Assembly (NCBI GenBank): GCA_946481265.1
Contig: CAMLNE010000023.1
Span: 1 to 21,330 of the forward strand
From: an uncultured Panacagrimonas sp.
GTDB lineage: Bacteria; Pseudomonadota; Gammaproteobacteria; Nevskiales; Nevskiaceae
DNA length: 21,330 bases
Reading direction: 5' to 3'
Made by a program: the position numbers and the translations under genes. The notes under the pieces are model-generated. The model had not been told where the DNA came from and made no database searches. It worked only from the letters and a program-made list of their open reading frames with translations. Below, in pieces: positions 1-8,411 of this stretch. Position 1 is the first letter of the stretch. Every line of letters starts with the position of its first letter.

Positions 1-2
1 TC

Positions 3-290
3 CGCCGCGTGACCCTGCCCAACATCAAGTGGGGCCTGCTCTACGGCGTGCTGCTGTGCAATGCGCGGGCGATGGGCGAATTCGGCGCGGTGAGCGTGGT
101 CTCCGGCCACATCCGCGGCATGACCAACACCATGCCCCTGCACGTGGAGATCCTCTACAACGAGTACAACTTCGCCGCGGCCTTCGCGGTGGCCTCGCTG
201 CTGGCGCTGCTGGCGCTGGTCACCCTGGTGCTGAAGAGCTTCCTCGAGTGGCGCCTCGGGGCAGAGCGGTCCGCTTCGCGCACGCACTGA
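3..290 (+). CDS. cysW: Sulfate/thiosulfate ABC transporter permease, C-terminal fragment
   Basis: This is the C-terminal end of an inner-membrane permease subunit for sulfate/thiosulfate import. The frame is open from the window edge ([16 protein letters not shown]...), so the true start lies upstream. The visible 95 residues contain the stretch [25 protein letters not shown], typical of CysW/CysT after the permease EAA loop, and then the [14 protein letters not shown] segment. A final membrane helix (about [20 protein letters not shown]) follows, with a short charged tail. The next gene is the matching ATPase cysA, 117 bp downstream on the same strand, which supports CysW as the subunit closest to CysA. 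The call rests on remembered family wording and neighbourhood. CysT is the less likely alternative. Confidence 0.9.
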   Translation, partial: RRVTLPNIKWGLLYGVLLCNARAMGEFGAVSVVSGHIRGMTNTMPLHVEILYNEYNFAAAFAVASLLALLALVTLVLKSFLEWRLGAERSASRTH

Positions 291-407
291 AACCCGGGCA
301 GACAGGAAACGCCAGAGCGCAGAAGGAGACGGCGTCATGCCGCTTCCCCTGCGCCTCGTCTTCCGCTCCCTCCTTTCGCACCCCATCTCTCCTTCGCCGG
401 CTTCACC

Positions 408-1544
<1,137 letters not shown>

Positions 1545-1819
1545 AACCGCGTCGCCCCCAGCGCCGGCACGGTCGGGGCAAAGCTTGGCATCAGCCACCG
1601 GGCCCTTCGACGTATGCGCGCCGGGCGCAGAGGCGTCCGTGCGTCGAAGCCGAACGCGGTGCCCTGCGCGGGTTCGCCGCCCGCGTGCGGGAGTTGCCGG
1701 CACACATCGGTACCGAGACAGTCGGGCCGCGTCGTCCCGCAACTTCCGGTCCCGTGCCCGGCGCGATAGCCCACGCTGGCGAACGCTGAACCTCGCCCTG
1801 CGGGCGCGGTCGCAACCCC
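1545..1819. other. Intergenic region between cysA and the glucose dehydrogenase gene
   Basis: The 275 bp is GC-rich with no convincing gene. Two weak foldable elements are visible. GCCCC (1554-1558) can pair with GGGGC (1575-1579), just after the cysA stop. An 8-bp inverted repeat CTTCGACG (1605-1612)/CGTCGAAG (1642-1649) has a 29-nt loop. Neither is followed by a T-run, so they are not standard intrinsic terminators. No clear sigma70 promoter stands out ahead of the next gene. Confidence 0.4.
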
Positions 1820-2887
1820 ATGTCGCCGATGTCTTCCAGCCTGCGCGCGATCACCGTCGAACCCGGCCGGGCCGCGTCCGCACGGCTCGGTCAGCGCGCG
1901 GAACCCGTCGGCAACGGCGCCCTGCTCGCACGGACCTGGGCGGTCGGCATCTGTGGCACGGACCGCGAGATCCTGGCGGGGGACTATGGCCGGGCCCCGC
2001 CCGACCAGCCGCGAATGGTGATCGGCCATGAATCGGTCGCGCAGGTTCTGGAGGCGCCACCCGGCTGCGGATTCGAGGTGGGCGACCTGGTGGCCGGCAT
2101 CGTGCGCCGGCCGGACCCGGAGCCCTGCGCCAGCTGCGCGCGCGGCGACTGGGACATGTGCCGCAACGGTCGCTACACGGAACGCGGCATCCGCGAACTC
2201 GACGGCTTCGCGGCCGAGCAGATCCGGCTCGAGCCCGAATTTGCGGTCCGGCTCGATCCCGCGCTGGGGCTGCTCGGCGTGCTGCTCGAACCGGCGAGCG
2301 TGGTCGCCAAGGCCTGGGAGCAGGTCTATCGCATCGGTGCGCGCTCGCCGAGCTGGATGCCGACGAGCGTCCTGATCACCGGCGCCGGGCCGATCGGCCT
2401 GCTCGCCGCAATGATGGGGCGACCGCGTGGCCTGCAGGTCCAGGTGTTCGACCGTGTCGAGCACGGCGCCAAGCCGCAGCTCGTGCGCGACCTGGGCGCC
2501 GCCTACTTCACCGACAGCGCCGGCATCGCCGCGCTGTGTCCCGACATCGTGATCGAATGTACCGGCGCGGCGCCGGTGGTGCTCGATGCCCTGGAGCACA
2601 CCGCCGCCAGCGGCATCGTCTGCCTGGCCGGCGTCTCCTCGGGTGGCCACTCGCTCGACCTCGACCTGGGCGTGCTCAACCGCCGCATGGTGCTGGAGAA
2701 CGACGTCGTGTTCGGATCGGTCAACGCCAACCGTCGGCACTACGAGCTGGCCGCCGGCGCGCTGGGGCGCGCCGATCCGGCCTGGCTGTCGCGCCTGATC
2801 ACGCGGCGGGTGCCGCTGGCGCGCTGGACCGAGGCCTTCGACCCGCAGCCCGACGACGTCAAGGTCGTGCTGGATTTCAGGGCCTGA
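1820..2887 (+). CDS. Zinc-dependent glucose 1-dehydrogenase-like MDR protein
   Basis: This is probably a cytoplasmic NAD(P)-dependent sugar dehydrogenase that oxidises glucose, or a related aldose, to the lactone. It is a 355-residue medium-chain dehydrogenase. Catalytic-zinc features are C45 in GICGTDRE, H70-E71 in IGHES and the acidic LLEPASVV segment. A structural-zinc-like lobe has C103, C106 and C114, three of the four cysteines usual in the wider family. The nucleotide site is ITGAGPIGLLAAMMG followed by VQVFDRVEHGAKPQLVRDLGA. The C-terminal FGSVNANRRHYELAAGAL resembles the glucose dehydrogenase C-terminal domain. The start at 1820 is the first ATG; an in-frame ATG at 1829 is an alternative. 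Its stop is 3 bases before the GH15 gene, so the two are almost certainly cotranscribed. Substrate is inferred from family resemblance. Confidence 0.82.
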   Translation: MSPMSSSLRAITVEPGRAASARLGQRAEPVGNGALLARTWAVGICGTDREILAGDYGRAPPDQPRMVIGHESVAQVLEAPPGCGFEVGDLVAGIVRRPDPEPCASCARGDWDMCRNGRYTERGIRELDGFAAEQIRLEPEFAVRLDPALGLLGVLLEPASVVAKAWEQVYRIGARSPSWMPTSVLITGAGPIGLLAAMMGRPRGLQVQVFDRVEHGAKPQLVRDLGAAYFTDSAGIAALCPDIVIECTGAAPVVLDALEHTAASGIVCLAGVSSGGHSLDLDLGVLNRRMVLENDVVFGSVNANRRHYELAAGALGRADPAWLSRLITRRVPLARWTEAFDPQPDDVKVVLDFRA

Positions 2888-2890
2888 TCG

Positions 2891-4714
2891 ATGTCCGCGC
2901 CGATCGAGGACTACGCCCTGATCGGTGACTGCGAGACCGCCGCGCTGGTCGCCCGCGACGGTTCCATCGACTGGCTGTGCTGGCCGCGCTTCGACTCCGA
3001 CGCCTGCTTCGCCGCGCTGCTCGGTGACGCCGACCACGGCTACTGGCGCATTGCGCCGATCGAAACCCCGGCCGCGACGCGCCGTCGCTATCGCGGCAAC
3101 ACGCTGATCCTCGAGACCCGTTTCGAGTGCGCCAGCGGCAGCGTGACGCTGACCGACTTCATGCCCCCGCGCGGAACCGCGTCCGACGTCGTGCGACTGG
3201 TTCGCGGGGAACACGGGCAGGTCCGCATGCGCATGGAGATGGTCGTGCGCTTCGGCTACGGCGAACGCGTCCCGTGGGTGACGCGCAGTGCGGACGGCGC
3301 GATCCACGCCGTTGCCGGTCCCGACCTGGTGGTCCTGCGCACGCCGGTGGCGCTGCGTGGCGAGGCGCTCAGCACGGTCGCCGAGTTCACGGTGTCGGCC
3401 GGACAGCTCACCCCCTTCGTGCTCAGCTACGCGCCCTCGTGGGAGCCCCCGCCGCGGGCGCTCGAACCTGCGCAGGCGCTGGATGCGACCGAGCACTTCT
3501 GGACGGACTGGATCGCGCGCGCCGAGAGTCGCAGCCCACCCTCGACCTGGCGTTCGCTGATCACGCTCAAGGCGCTGACCTACGCACCGACCGGCGGCAT
3601 CGTCGCCGCACCGACCACGTCCCTGCCCGAGCAACTCGGCGGGACGCGCAACTGGGACTACCGCTACTGCTGGCTGCGGGATGCCACGCTGACCCTGCTC
3701 GCGCTGATGAACGCCGGGTATTACGACGAGGCGCACAGCTGGCGTGACTGGCTTCTGCGCGCGGTGGCCGGCAGTCCGCAGCGCATGCAGATCATGTACG
3801 GCCTGCGCGGCGAATCGCGACTGCAGGAATGGATCGTGGAGGGCCTGCCGGGCTACGAGGGATCGGCGCCGGTGCGCGTGGGCAACGCCGCGCACGGCCA
3901 GCTGCAGCTGGACGTCTACGGCGAGCTGATGGATGCCATGCACCAGTCGCGGCGCGGCGGCCTGGCGGGAAGCGAATCGGCGTGGGCGCTGCAGCGCGCG
4001 CTGATGGACCACCTCGGCCAGAGCTGGGAACAGCCCGATGCGGGAATCTGGGAAGTGCGCGGCCAAAGCGAGTATTTCACCTACTCGAAGATGATGGCCT
4101 GGGTCTCGCTGGACCGCGCGATCAAGAGCATCGACGCCTTCGGCCTGGAGGGCCCGCGGGCACGCTGGAGCGAGCTGCGCGACCGCATCCATCGCGACAT
4201 CTGCGAACACGGGTTCGACCGTGCGCGCAACACTTTCGTGCGGGCCTACGGCAGCAGCGAACTCGATGCCGCCCTGCTGCTGTTGCCGCAGATCGGCTTC
4301 CTGCCGGTGGACGATCCGCGCGTGGCCGGCACCATCGCCGCCGTCGAGCGCGACCTGCTGGTCGACGGCTTCGTCCTGCGCTACCGCACCACGCACGTCG
4401 ACGATGGCCTGCCGCCGGGTGAGGGCGCATTCCTGGCCTGCAGCTTCTGGCTCGCCGACGCCTACGTGCTGCTGGGTCGCCGGCCGGAAGCTGAACGCCT
4501 GTTCGAGCGACTGGCCGGCCTGGCCAACGATGTCGGCCTGCTGGCCGAGGAATACGACACCCGGCGCCGGCGCCTGGTTGGAAATTTTCCGCAGGCGTTC
4601 TCGCATATCGCGCTGATCAACACGGCGCACAACCTGGCGCGCGGCAACAAGCCGGCGGAGCAGCGCGGCGAGCAGCATGCCGAGCCCGGGCCGGCATCCA
4701 GCGCCGGGCACTGA
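2891..4714 (+). CDS. Glycoside hydrolase family 15 protein (glucoamylase/trehalase-like)
   Basis: This is likely an inverting alpha-glucosidase-type hydrolase releasing glucose from trehalose, maltooligosaccharides or a similar glucan. The 607 residues open with IEDYALIGDCETAALVARDGSIDWLCWPRFDSDACFA, the hallmark N-terminal beta-sandwich of bacterial GH15 proteins (about 1-210). An (alpha/alpha)6 barrel follows, with GGTRNWDYRYCWLRDATLTLLAL near 255-275. By position in the family, E388 (GIWEVRG) is the likely general acid and E553 (LLAEEYD) the likely general base. No signal peptide is visible, so it should act in the cytoplasm. It sits 3 bases after the glucose dehydrogenase-like gene, suggesting that released glucose is oxidised directly. 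Trehalase versus glucoamylase cannot be decided from sequence alone. The C-terminal tail past about 590 is hydrophilic. Confidence 0.88.
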   Translation: MSAPIEDYALIGDCETAALVARDGSIDWLCWPRFDSDACFAALLGDADHGYWRIAPIETPAATRRRYRGNTLILETRFECASGSVTLTDFMPPRGTASDVVRLVRGEHGQVRMRMEMVVRFGYGERVPWVTRSADGAIHAVAGPDLVVLRTPVALRGEALSTVAEFTVSAGQLTPFVLSYAPSWEPPPRALEPAQALDATEHFWTDWIARAESRSPPSTWRSLITLKALTYAPTGGIVAAPTTSLPEQLGGTRNWDYRYCWLRDATLTLLALMNAGYYDEAHSWRDWLLRAVAGSPQRMQIMYGLRGESRLQEWIVEGLPGYEGSAPVRVGNAAHGQLQLDVYGELMDAMHQSRRGGLAGSESAWALQRALMDHLGQSWEQPDAGIWEVRGQSEYFTYSKMMAWVSLDRAIKSIDAFGLEGPRARWSELRDRIHRDICEHGFDRARNTFVRAYGSSELDAALLLLPQIGFLPVDDPRVAGTIAAVERDLLVDGFVLRYRTTHVDDGLPPGEGAFLACSFWLADAYVLLGRRPEAERLFERLAGLANDVGLLAEEYDTRRRRLVGNFPQAFSHIALINTAHNLARGNKPAEQRGEQHAEPGPASSAGH

Positions 4715-4836
4715 GTTGCCGGCGGCGCGGCGGTCGCCGCGCATCGCTTTCTGCCAGACTTCGACCCGCCGATCCGCGCGTCCCGCGACGCACGGACGAG
4801 CGAATCGACCGGAACCCGATCCCAACCAGGACCCTG

Positions 4837-5514
4837 ATGGCGTCTGCAACCTCCAAGCCCAAGCACAACAACAAGCAGCGGATCCTCGAGGCCACCGTCA
4901 AGCTCATGAACGAGCAGGGCGGCGCCGTCGGCACCTCGCAGATCGCCGAGTACCTGGGCATCAGTCCGGGCAACCTGTACTACCACTTCCGCAACCGTGA
5001 AGAGATCCTGCGCGAGCTGTTCGATGAACTGACGCGCGACCTCGACGAAGTGCTGCGCGTACAGCCTGGCGAACCCATCCCGGTGGAGCGGCTGGCGTCC
5101 TGCTACACCGGCGGCACCAAGGTGCTGTGGCGCTACCGCTTCTTCTTCGCCTCGGCGGTGGACTTCATCAGCCGCGACGAGAGCCTGGCGAAGAAGTACC
5201 AGGAGTTCAGCGCCCGCTCCAAGAGCTACATGCGGCTGATCATCAAGGGCGCGGTGAAGGGCGCCCCGGGCCTGGTACGGCCCTCGGCGCGCGAGTGCGA
5301 ACACCTCGCCGAAACCATGTGGGTGCTGTGGGTGAGCTGGCCGCGCTACTCGGAACTGAGCATGCCGGGACAGCTCATCGGCGAGGCCGATATCGGCCGC
5401 GGGCTGGAGCAGATCTCCTTCGTGCTCTCGCCCTATCTCGACGCCGCCTACTACCGCAAGACCACGCGGCAGCTGCACCGGTTCATCGACGGCCTCAAGC
5501 GCGAAAAGAGCTGA
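4837..5514 (+). CDS. TetR-family transcriptional regulator
   Basis: This is a 225-residue one-component regulator, predicted to be a cytoplasmic dimeric DNA-binding repressor. The N-terminal helix-turn-helix is clear at about residues 12-60: KQRILEATVKLMNEQGG, then TSQIAEYLGISPGNLYYHFRNREEILRELF, which is the TetR recognition-helix pattern. The rest is helical with several aromatics, as expected for a hydrophobic ligand pocket, but the ligand cannot be read from it. It lies 122 bp after the GH15 gene and 355 bp before the SDR/P450 cluster, on the same strand. The paired 16-bp palindromes ahead of the SDR gene are the obvious candidate operators. I saw no matching site upstream of its own start, so autoregulation is not evident. 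ATG 4837 gives the expected short basic N-terminus. Confidence 0.93.
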   Translation: MASATSKPKHNNKQRILEATVKLMNEQGGAVGTSQIAEYLGISPGNLYYHFRNREEILRELFDELTRDLDEVLRVQPGEPIPVERLASCYTGGTKVLWRYRFFFASAVDFISRDESLAKKYQEFSARSKSYMRLIIKGAVKGAPGLVRPSARECEHLAETMWVLWVSWPRYSELSMPGQLIGEADIGRGLEQISFVLSPYLDAAYYRKTTRQLHRFIDGLKREKS

Positions 5515-5523
5515 ACCCCCGCA

Positions 5524-5553
5524 GCGCTCGCGGGACCATCCCACCCGCAGCGC
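5524..5553 (+). terminator. Stem-loop just after the TetR gene, possible terminator
   Basis: The arms GCGCT-C-GCGGG (5524-5534) and CCCGC-AGCGC (5544-5553) give 10 base pairs with one bulged C and a 9-nt loop. The hairpin begins 10 bases after the TetR stop codon. No T-run follows, so intrinsic termination is uncertain, but position and strength suit a transcript 3' end. Confidence 0.35.
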
Positions 5554-5789
5554 CGAACGCGAAAGCCATCTGCGCAGGAACGCAGTACAGGCGCCGCGAC
5601 ACGCAGGCGAAGGCCCGGCCACCGGCCCCGCCCCATCGCGCGAGGTGCCATCCGCAGCGGTGCCCACCGTTTTCCCTGATGCGACCCGGACGCGAAGCCG
5701 GCCCGCTCCCGTCCCGCCCCATCCTTCATCCCGACCGCCCCGGACCGCCCCTGTACGCGCGGCCGCGAGTGTGTTGACATGTCCCTTTC

Positions 5790-5805
5790 TAGAGTACATC
5801 CTCTA
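5790..5805. promoter_or_regulatory. Palindromic operator candidate 1 (TAGAG-N6-CTCTA)
   Basis: The site reads TAGAGTACATCCTCTA, with 5-bp perfect arms and a 6-nt centre. It is the first of two sites of the same form; the second starts 23 bp downstream, about two helical turns, so two dimers could sit on the same DNA face. It abuts the -35 of the downstream promoter candidate. Proximity to the TetR gene makes that protein the likely binder, by inference. Confidence 0.55.
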
Positions 5806-5833
5806 TTTTCACTAGAGGATTACCTCTAATAAT
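5806..5833 (+). promoter_or_regulatory. Candidate sigma70 promoter of the catabolic cluster
   Basis: TTTTCA (5806-5811) matches 4 of 6 bases of the -35 consensus and AATAAT (5828-5833) matches 5 of 6 of the -10, with a 16-bp spacer. Transcription would start near 5840, leaving a leader of about 30 nt to the SDR start codon at 5870. The spacer is almost entirely occupied by the second palindrome (5813-5828), the classic layout for repression by RNA polymerase exclusion. The choice over the upstream TTGACA at 5774 is inference. Confidence 0.5.
5813..5828. promoter_or_regulatory. Palindromic operator candidate 2 (TAGAGG-N4-CCTCTA)
   Basis: The site reads TAGAGGATTACCTCTA, with 6-bp perfect arms and a 4-nt centre. 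It shares TAGAG-N-A and CCTCTA with site 1 in the same spacing. It occupies the -35/-10 spacer of the promoter candidate. The inner half-sites of the two copies (CCTCTA 5800-5805 and TAGAGG 5813-5818) are also complementary. Confidence 0.6.
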
Positions 5834-5869
5834 GATCCGCAACGAACGGACACTGGAGCGAGAACGAAC

Positions 5870-6628
5870 ATGGTCGAAGATCTGAAGGGCCGCCACATCG
5901 TGGTCACCGGCGCCGCCTCCGGCATGGGACATGCCGCTGCGCTGGAACTGTCGGCACGAGGCGCGCGCCTGGCCCTGTGGGACGTCGACGCCGCCGCGGT
6001 GCAGGCCATCGCCGCGAGCGTGGGCACGCCGGCCACGCGTTGCCTGGGACTGGGCGTGGACGTCAGCGACGCCGCACAGGTGGCCGAGGCGATGCGTCGC
6101 TCGATCGAGGCCCTGGGCCAGGTCGACGGCGCGTTCAACAACGCCGGCATCGGCGTGCCGACCACACCGTTCGAGACGCTCGACGAGGCCCACTTCGACC
6201 GCATCGTGTCAGTGAATCTCAAGGGTGTCTGGCTGTGCATGCAGCAGCAGGTCCGGCACATGCGCACCATCGGCGGCGGCGCGATCGTCAACAACGCCTC
6301 GGTCTCCGGGCTGGTCGGCCTCGCCGGCCAGGCCGCCTACACCGCGACCAAGCATGGCGTGGTGGGCCTGAGCAAGACCGCGGCGATCGAGGGTGCCGCC
6401 GGCAACATCCGGGTCAATGCCATCTGCCCGGGCGCCGTGCGCACGGCGATCCTGCGCCACCTCGAACAGGCGGGCATCACCGAGGCCGCCCTGGCCGCGA
6501 TGTCACCGCAGGGCCGCATTGCGGAGCCGGGCGAGATCGCCCACGCGGTGGCCTGGCTGCTCTCCACCCAATCCAGCTTCGTCACCGGCGCCGCCCTGCC
6601 GATCGACGGCGGCTGGGCCGCGCAATAG
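5870..6628 (+). CDS. SDR-family NAD(P)-dependent dehydrogenase
   Basis: This is a cytoplasmic short-chain dehydrogenase, probably oxidising a secondary alcohol to a ketone or the reverse. The length of 252 residues is classical-SDR size. Visible features are the cofactor motif TGAASGMG (13-20), NNAG (90-93), catalytic S144 and the Y157-x3-K161 pair in AAYTATK. The C-terminus SSFVTGAALPIDGGWAAQ is the standard SDR ending. LWDVD after beta-strand 2, with Asp, suggests a preference for NAD(H). It is the first gene after the regulated promoter and lies 19 bp before the P450 gene. In this setting it most likely oxidises the P450-made alcohol to the ketone that the Baeyer-Villiger enzyme needs. The substrate is not identifiable from sequence. 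Confidence 0.92.
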   Translation: MVEDLKGRHIVVTGAASGMGHAAALELSARGARLALWDVDAAAVQAIAASVGTPATRCLGLGVDVSDAAQVAEAMRRSIEALGQVDGAFNNAGIGVPTTPFETLDEAHFDRIVSVNLKGVWLCMQQQVRHMRTIGGGAIVNNASVSGLVGLAGQAAYTATKHGVVGLSKTAAIEGAAGNIRVNAICPGAVRTAILRHLEQAGITEAALAAMSPQGRIAEPGEIAHAVAWLLSTQSSFVTGAALPIDGGWAAQ

Positions 6629-6647
6629 CACGTTCACTGGAGCCGAC

Positions 6648-7874
6648 ATGTCATCCGCGACCGATACGAGTGTCATCAATCCCACCGGCGACTGGTGTGG
6701 CGCCGATCCCTTCGCGCCCAATTTCCGGGACGATCCCTACCCTTCCCTGCACGAGCTGCGCAGCCGCGACCCGGTGAACCTGACGCCGGTCAACACCTGG
6801 CGCATCAGCCGCTACGACGACGTGGCGACGATCTTCCGCAAGGCCAACACCAGCCAGACGCTGGCCGACGGCACCGCGCCGAACTTCGATCCGCTGGACA
6901 AGCGCGGCAGCTTCCTCGAGTTCATGCTCAACAAGGATGATCCCGAGCACCAGCGCCTGCGCCGCCTGGCCATGCAGTCGCTGAATCCGAACACCGTCCG
7001 GCAGATGGAGGACGAGGTGAAGACCACCGTCGGGCAGACGCTCGACAAGGCCATCGCCCAGGGCGGCATGGAGATCATCCGCGACATGGCGCACCTGGTG
7101 CCGTCGCGCATGGTGTGCCAGATCATGGGCATCCCGATGTCCGATCGCGATCTGTTCAACGAGTGGACCGCGGCCCGCACCAATGCCTTCTTCGCACGGT
7201 TCCTGCCCCCGGAAGTGCAGCAGCGCACCCGCGATGCGGGCAACGCGATGGCCGACTACTTCGAGAACCTCGTGCGCGAGCGCCGCGGCAACCTGGGCAA
7301 CGATCTGATCAGCGCGCTGATCCGGGCCGAGGAGCAGGGCGACAAGCTGCGCGACGGCGAGCTGATCGTGCAGGCCATCGGCATCATCATCGCCGGCTAC
7401 GAGACCACCATCGGCCTGATCGGCAACGGCATCCGCGCGTTTCTCGATCATCCCGACCAGCTCGCCGCCCTGCGCGAGGACCCGGGGTTGATCAACAACG
7501 CCATCGAGGAATGCCTGCGCTACGACACGCCGATCCTGTTCAACTGGCGCGTGCTGGCCGAGCCCTTCGAGGTCGGCGGCAAGCTGCTACCGGCCGACGC
7601 CGTGATCTGGCAGATGCTGGGCTCGGCCAACCGTGATCCCGAGCGCTTCCCCGACCCGGACCGATTCGACATCCGCCGCAAGGATGTCGCGCACCAGGCG
7701 TTCGGCGGTGGCGTGCACTTCTGCCTGGGCAATGCGCTGGCGCGCATGGAAGCCCGGCATGCGGTGAACCAGTTCGCCCAGCGCACCAAGGGCCTGCAGA
7801 TCCGCCAGGGGCAGCTCGAGTGGTCGCACTCGTTCTTCCGCGTGATGGCGCGACTGCCCATCACGTTCCACTAG
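6648..7874 (+). CDS. Cytochrome P450
   Basis: This is a soluble bacterial P450 monooxygenase of 408 residues. The heme-binding loop FGGGVHFCLGNALAR carries the thiolate C359. The ExxR pair is E288/R291 in EECLR. The I-helix oxygen-activation segment is AGYETT (249-254), with E252 before T253 as in many class I enzymes. The start at 6648 is chosen because it lies just after the SDR stop and yields the normal P450 N-terminus; the longer upstream-open frame overlaps the SDR gene. The [2Fe-2S] ferredoxin encoded at 11042 is the likely redox partner. No ferredoxin reductase is in the window. Subfamily and substrate are not recognisable; the context of SDR plus BVMO points to a cyclic or otherwise hydrophobic hydrocarbon skeleton. 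Confidence 0.95.
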   Translation: MSSATDTSVINPTGDWCGADPFAPNFRDDPYPSLHELRSRDPVNLTPVNTWRISRYDDVATIFRKANTSQTLADGTAPNFDPLDKRGSFLEFMLNKDDPEHQRLRRLAMQSLNPNTVRQMEDEVKTTVGQTLDKAIAQGGMEIIRDMAHLVPSRMVCQIMGIPMSDRDLFNEWTAARTNAFFARFLPPEVQQRTRDAGNAMADYFENLVRERRGNLGNDLISALIRAEEQGDKLRDGELIVQAIGIIIAGYETTIGLIGNGIRAFLDHPDQLAALREDPGLINNAIEECLRYDTPILFNWRVLAEPFEVGGKLLPADAVIWQMLGSANRDPERFPDPDRFDIRRKDVAHQAFGGGVHFCLGNALARMEARHAVNQFAQRTKGLQIRQGQLEWSHSFFRVMARLPITFH

Positions 7875-7912
7875 AACACCCCATACCCCATACCAGAACA
7901 GGAGACCCAGGA

Positions 7913-8368
7913 ATGACCCAACCCACGCTCGAGACCCGCTGGCTGATGACGCTGCGCGGATCGATTCCGGCCCCCACCGTGGTGACGCCGAACCTCTACG
8001 TGTTCAACGTGCTCGAAGCGAGCATCGACAGCCCGCGCATCAAGGCCAAGGTCATCAGCCCGAGCGGCGACTGGGTGCGCATCCAGGACAACGGCAACTG
8101 GAAGCTCGATGTGCGCCTGGTCTTCATGACCGACGACGGCGAGCCGATCTACTGCCATTACAACGGCGTGCTGCGCATGGACCCGGGCCTGGGCGAGCGC
8201 CTGGCCTCGGGCGAAACGATCCCCGGCAGCGACCTGTACTTCCGCAGCGCCCCCTACTTCGAGACCGCGTCGAAGAAGTACGGCTGGCTCAACGACATCC
8301 TGGCCGTCGGCAAGATCACCAGCTTCGGCGGTGGACAGGTGGTCTACGACGTCTTCGAAGTGCTCTGA
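7913..8368 (+). CDS. DUF3237 domain-containing protein
   Basis: This 151-residue protein matches the DUF3237 pattern over almost its full length: WKLDVRLVFMTDDGEPIYCHYNGVLR in the middle, then YFRSAPYFETASKKYGWLNDILAVGKITSFGGGQVVYDVFEVL at the end. No signal peptide or membrane segment is visible, so it should be cytoplasmic. The domain forms a small beta-barrel fold in known members, but no enzymatic activity has been settled to my knowledge. ATG 7913 is preferred because AGGAG (7900-7904) lies at a suitable distance and an earlier in-frame ATG would overlap the P450. Its place between the P450 and BVMO genes suggests a role on their intermediates, or in binding a hydrophobic product. That role is inference only. 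Confidence 0.88.
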   Translation: MTQPTLETRWLMTLRGSIPAPTVVTPNLYVFNVLEASIDSPRIKAKVISPSGDWVRIQDNGNWKLDVRLVFMTDDGEPIYCHYNGVLRMDPGLGERLASGETIPGSDLYFRSAPYFETASKKYGWLNDILAVGKITSFGGGQVVYDVFEVL

Positions 8369-8411
8369 ACCTCGCCACCCGATCGCCCGCGATCCGCCGG
8401 AAATCCGCGAC

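Larger units (their letters stand above)
5515..5869. other. Intergenic regulatory region between TetR and SDR genes
   Basis: The 355 bp without a gene falls into two parts. From 5515 to about 5770 it is GC-rich and unremarkable apart from the stem-loop at 5524-5553. From about 5771 to 5840 it turns sharply AT-rich against a very GC-rich background and carries the promoter and palindromes annotated separately. A perfect TTGACA stands at 5774-5779 but lacks a good -10 at 16-18 bp. GGAG at 5855-5858 is the likely ribosome binding site for the SDR gene. Confidence 0.7.

Noticed and set aside
5774..5803. Perfect -35 TTGACA as the main promoter
   Set aside because: The best -10 match at acceptable spacing is poor (TACATC at 15 bp, CATCCT at 17 bp). 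The 5806-5833 pair scores better, though a second weak promoter is not excluded.
6393..6647. Upstream in-frame extension of the P450
   Set aside because: It would overlap the C-terminal third of the SDR gene with non-P450-like sequence; the start at 6648 gives a normal P450 N-terminus.
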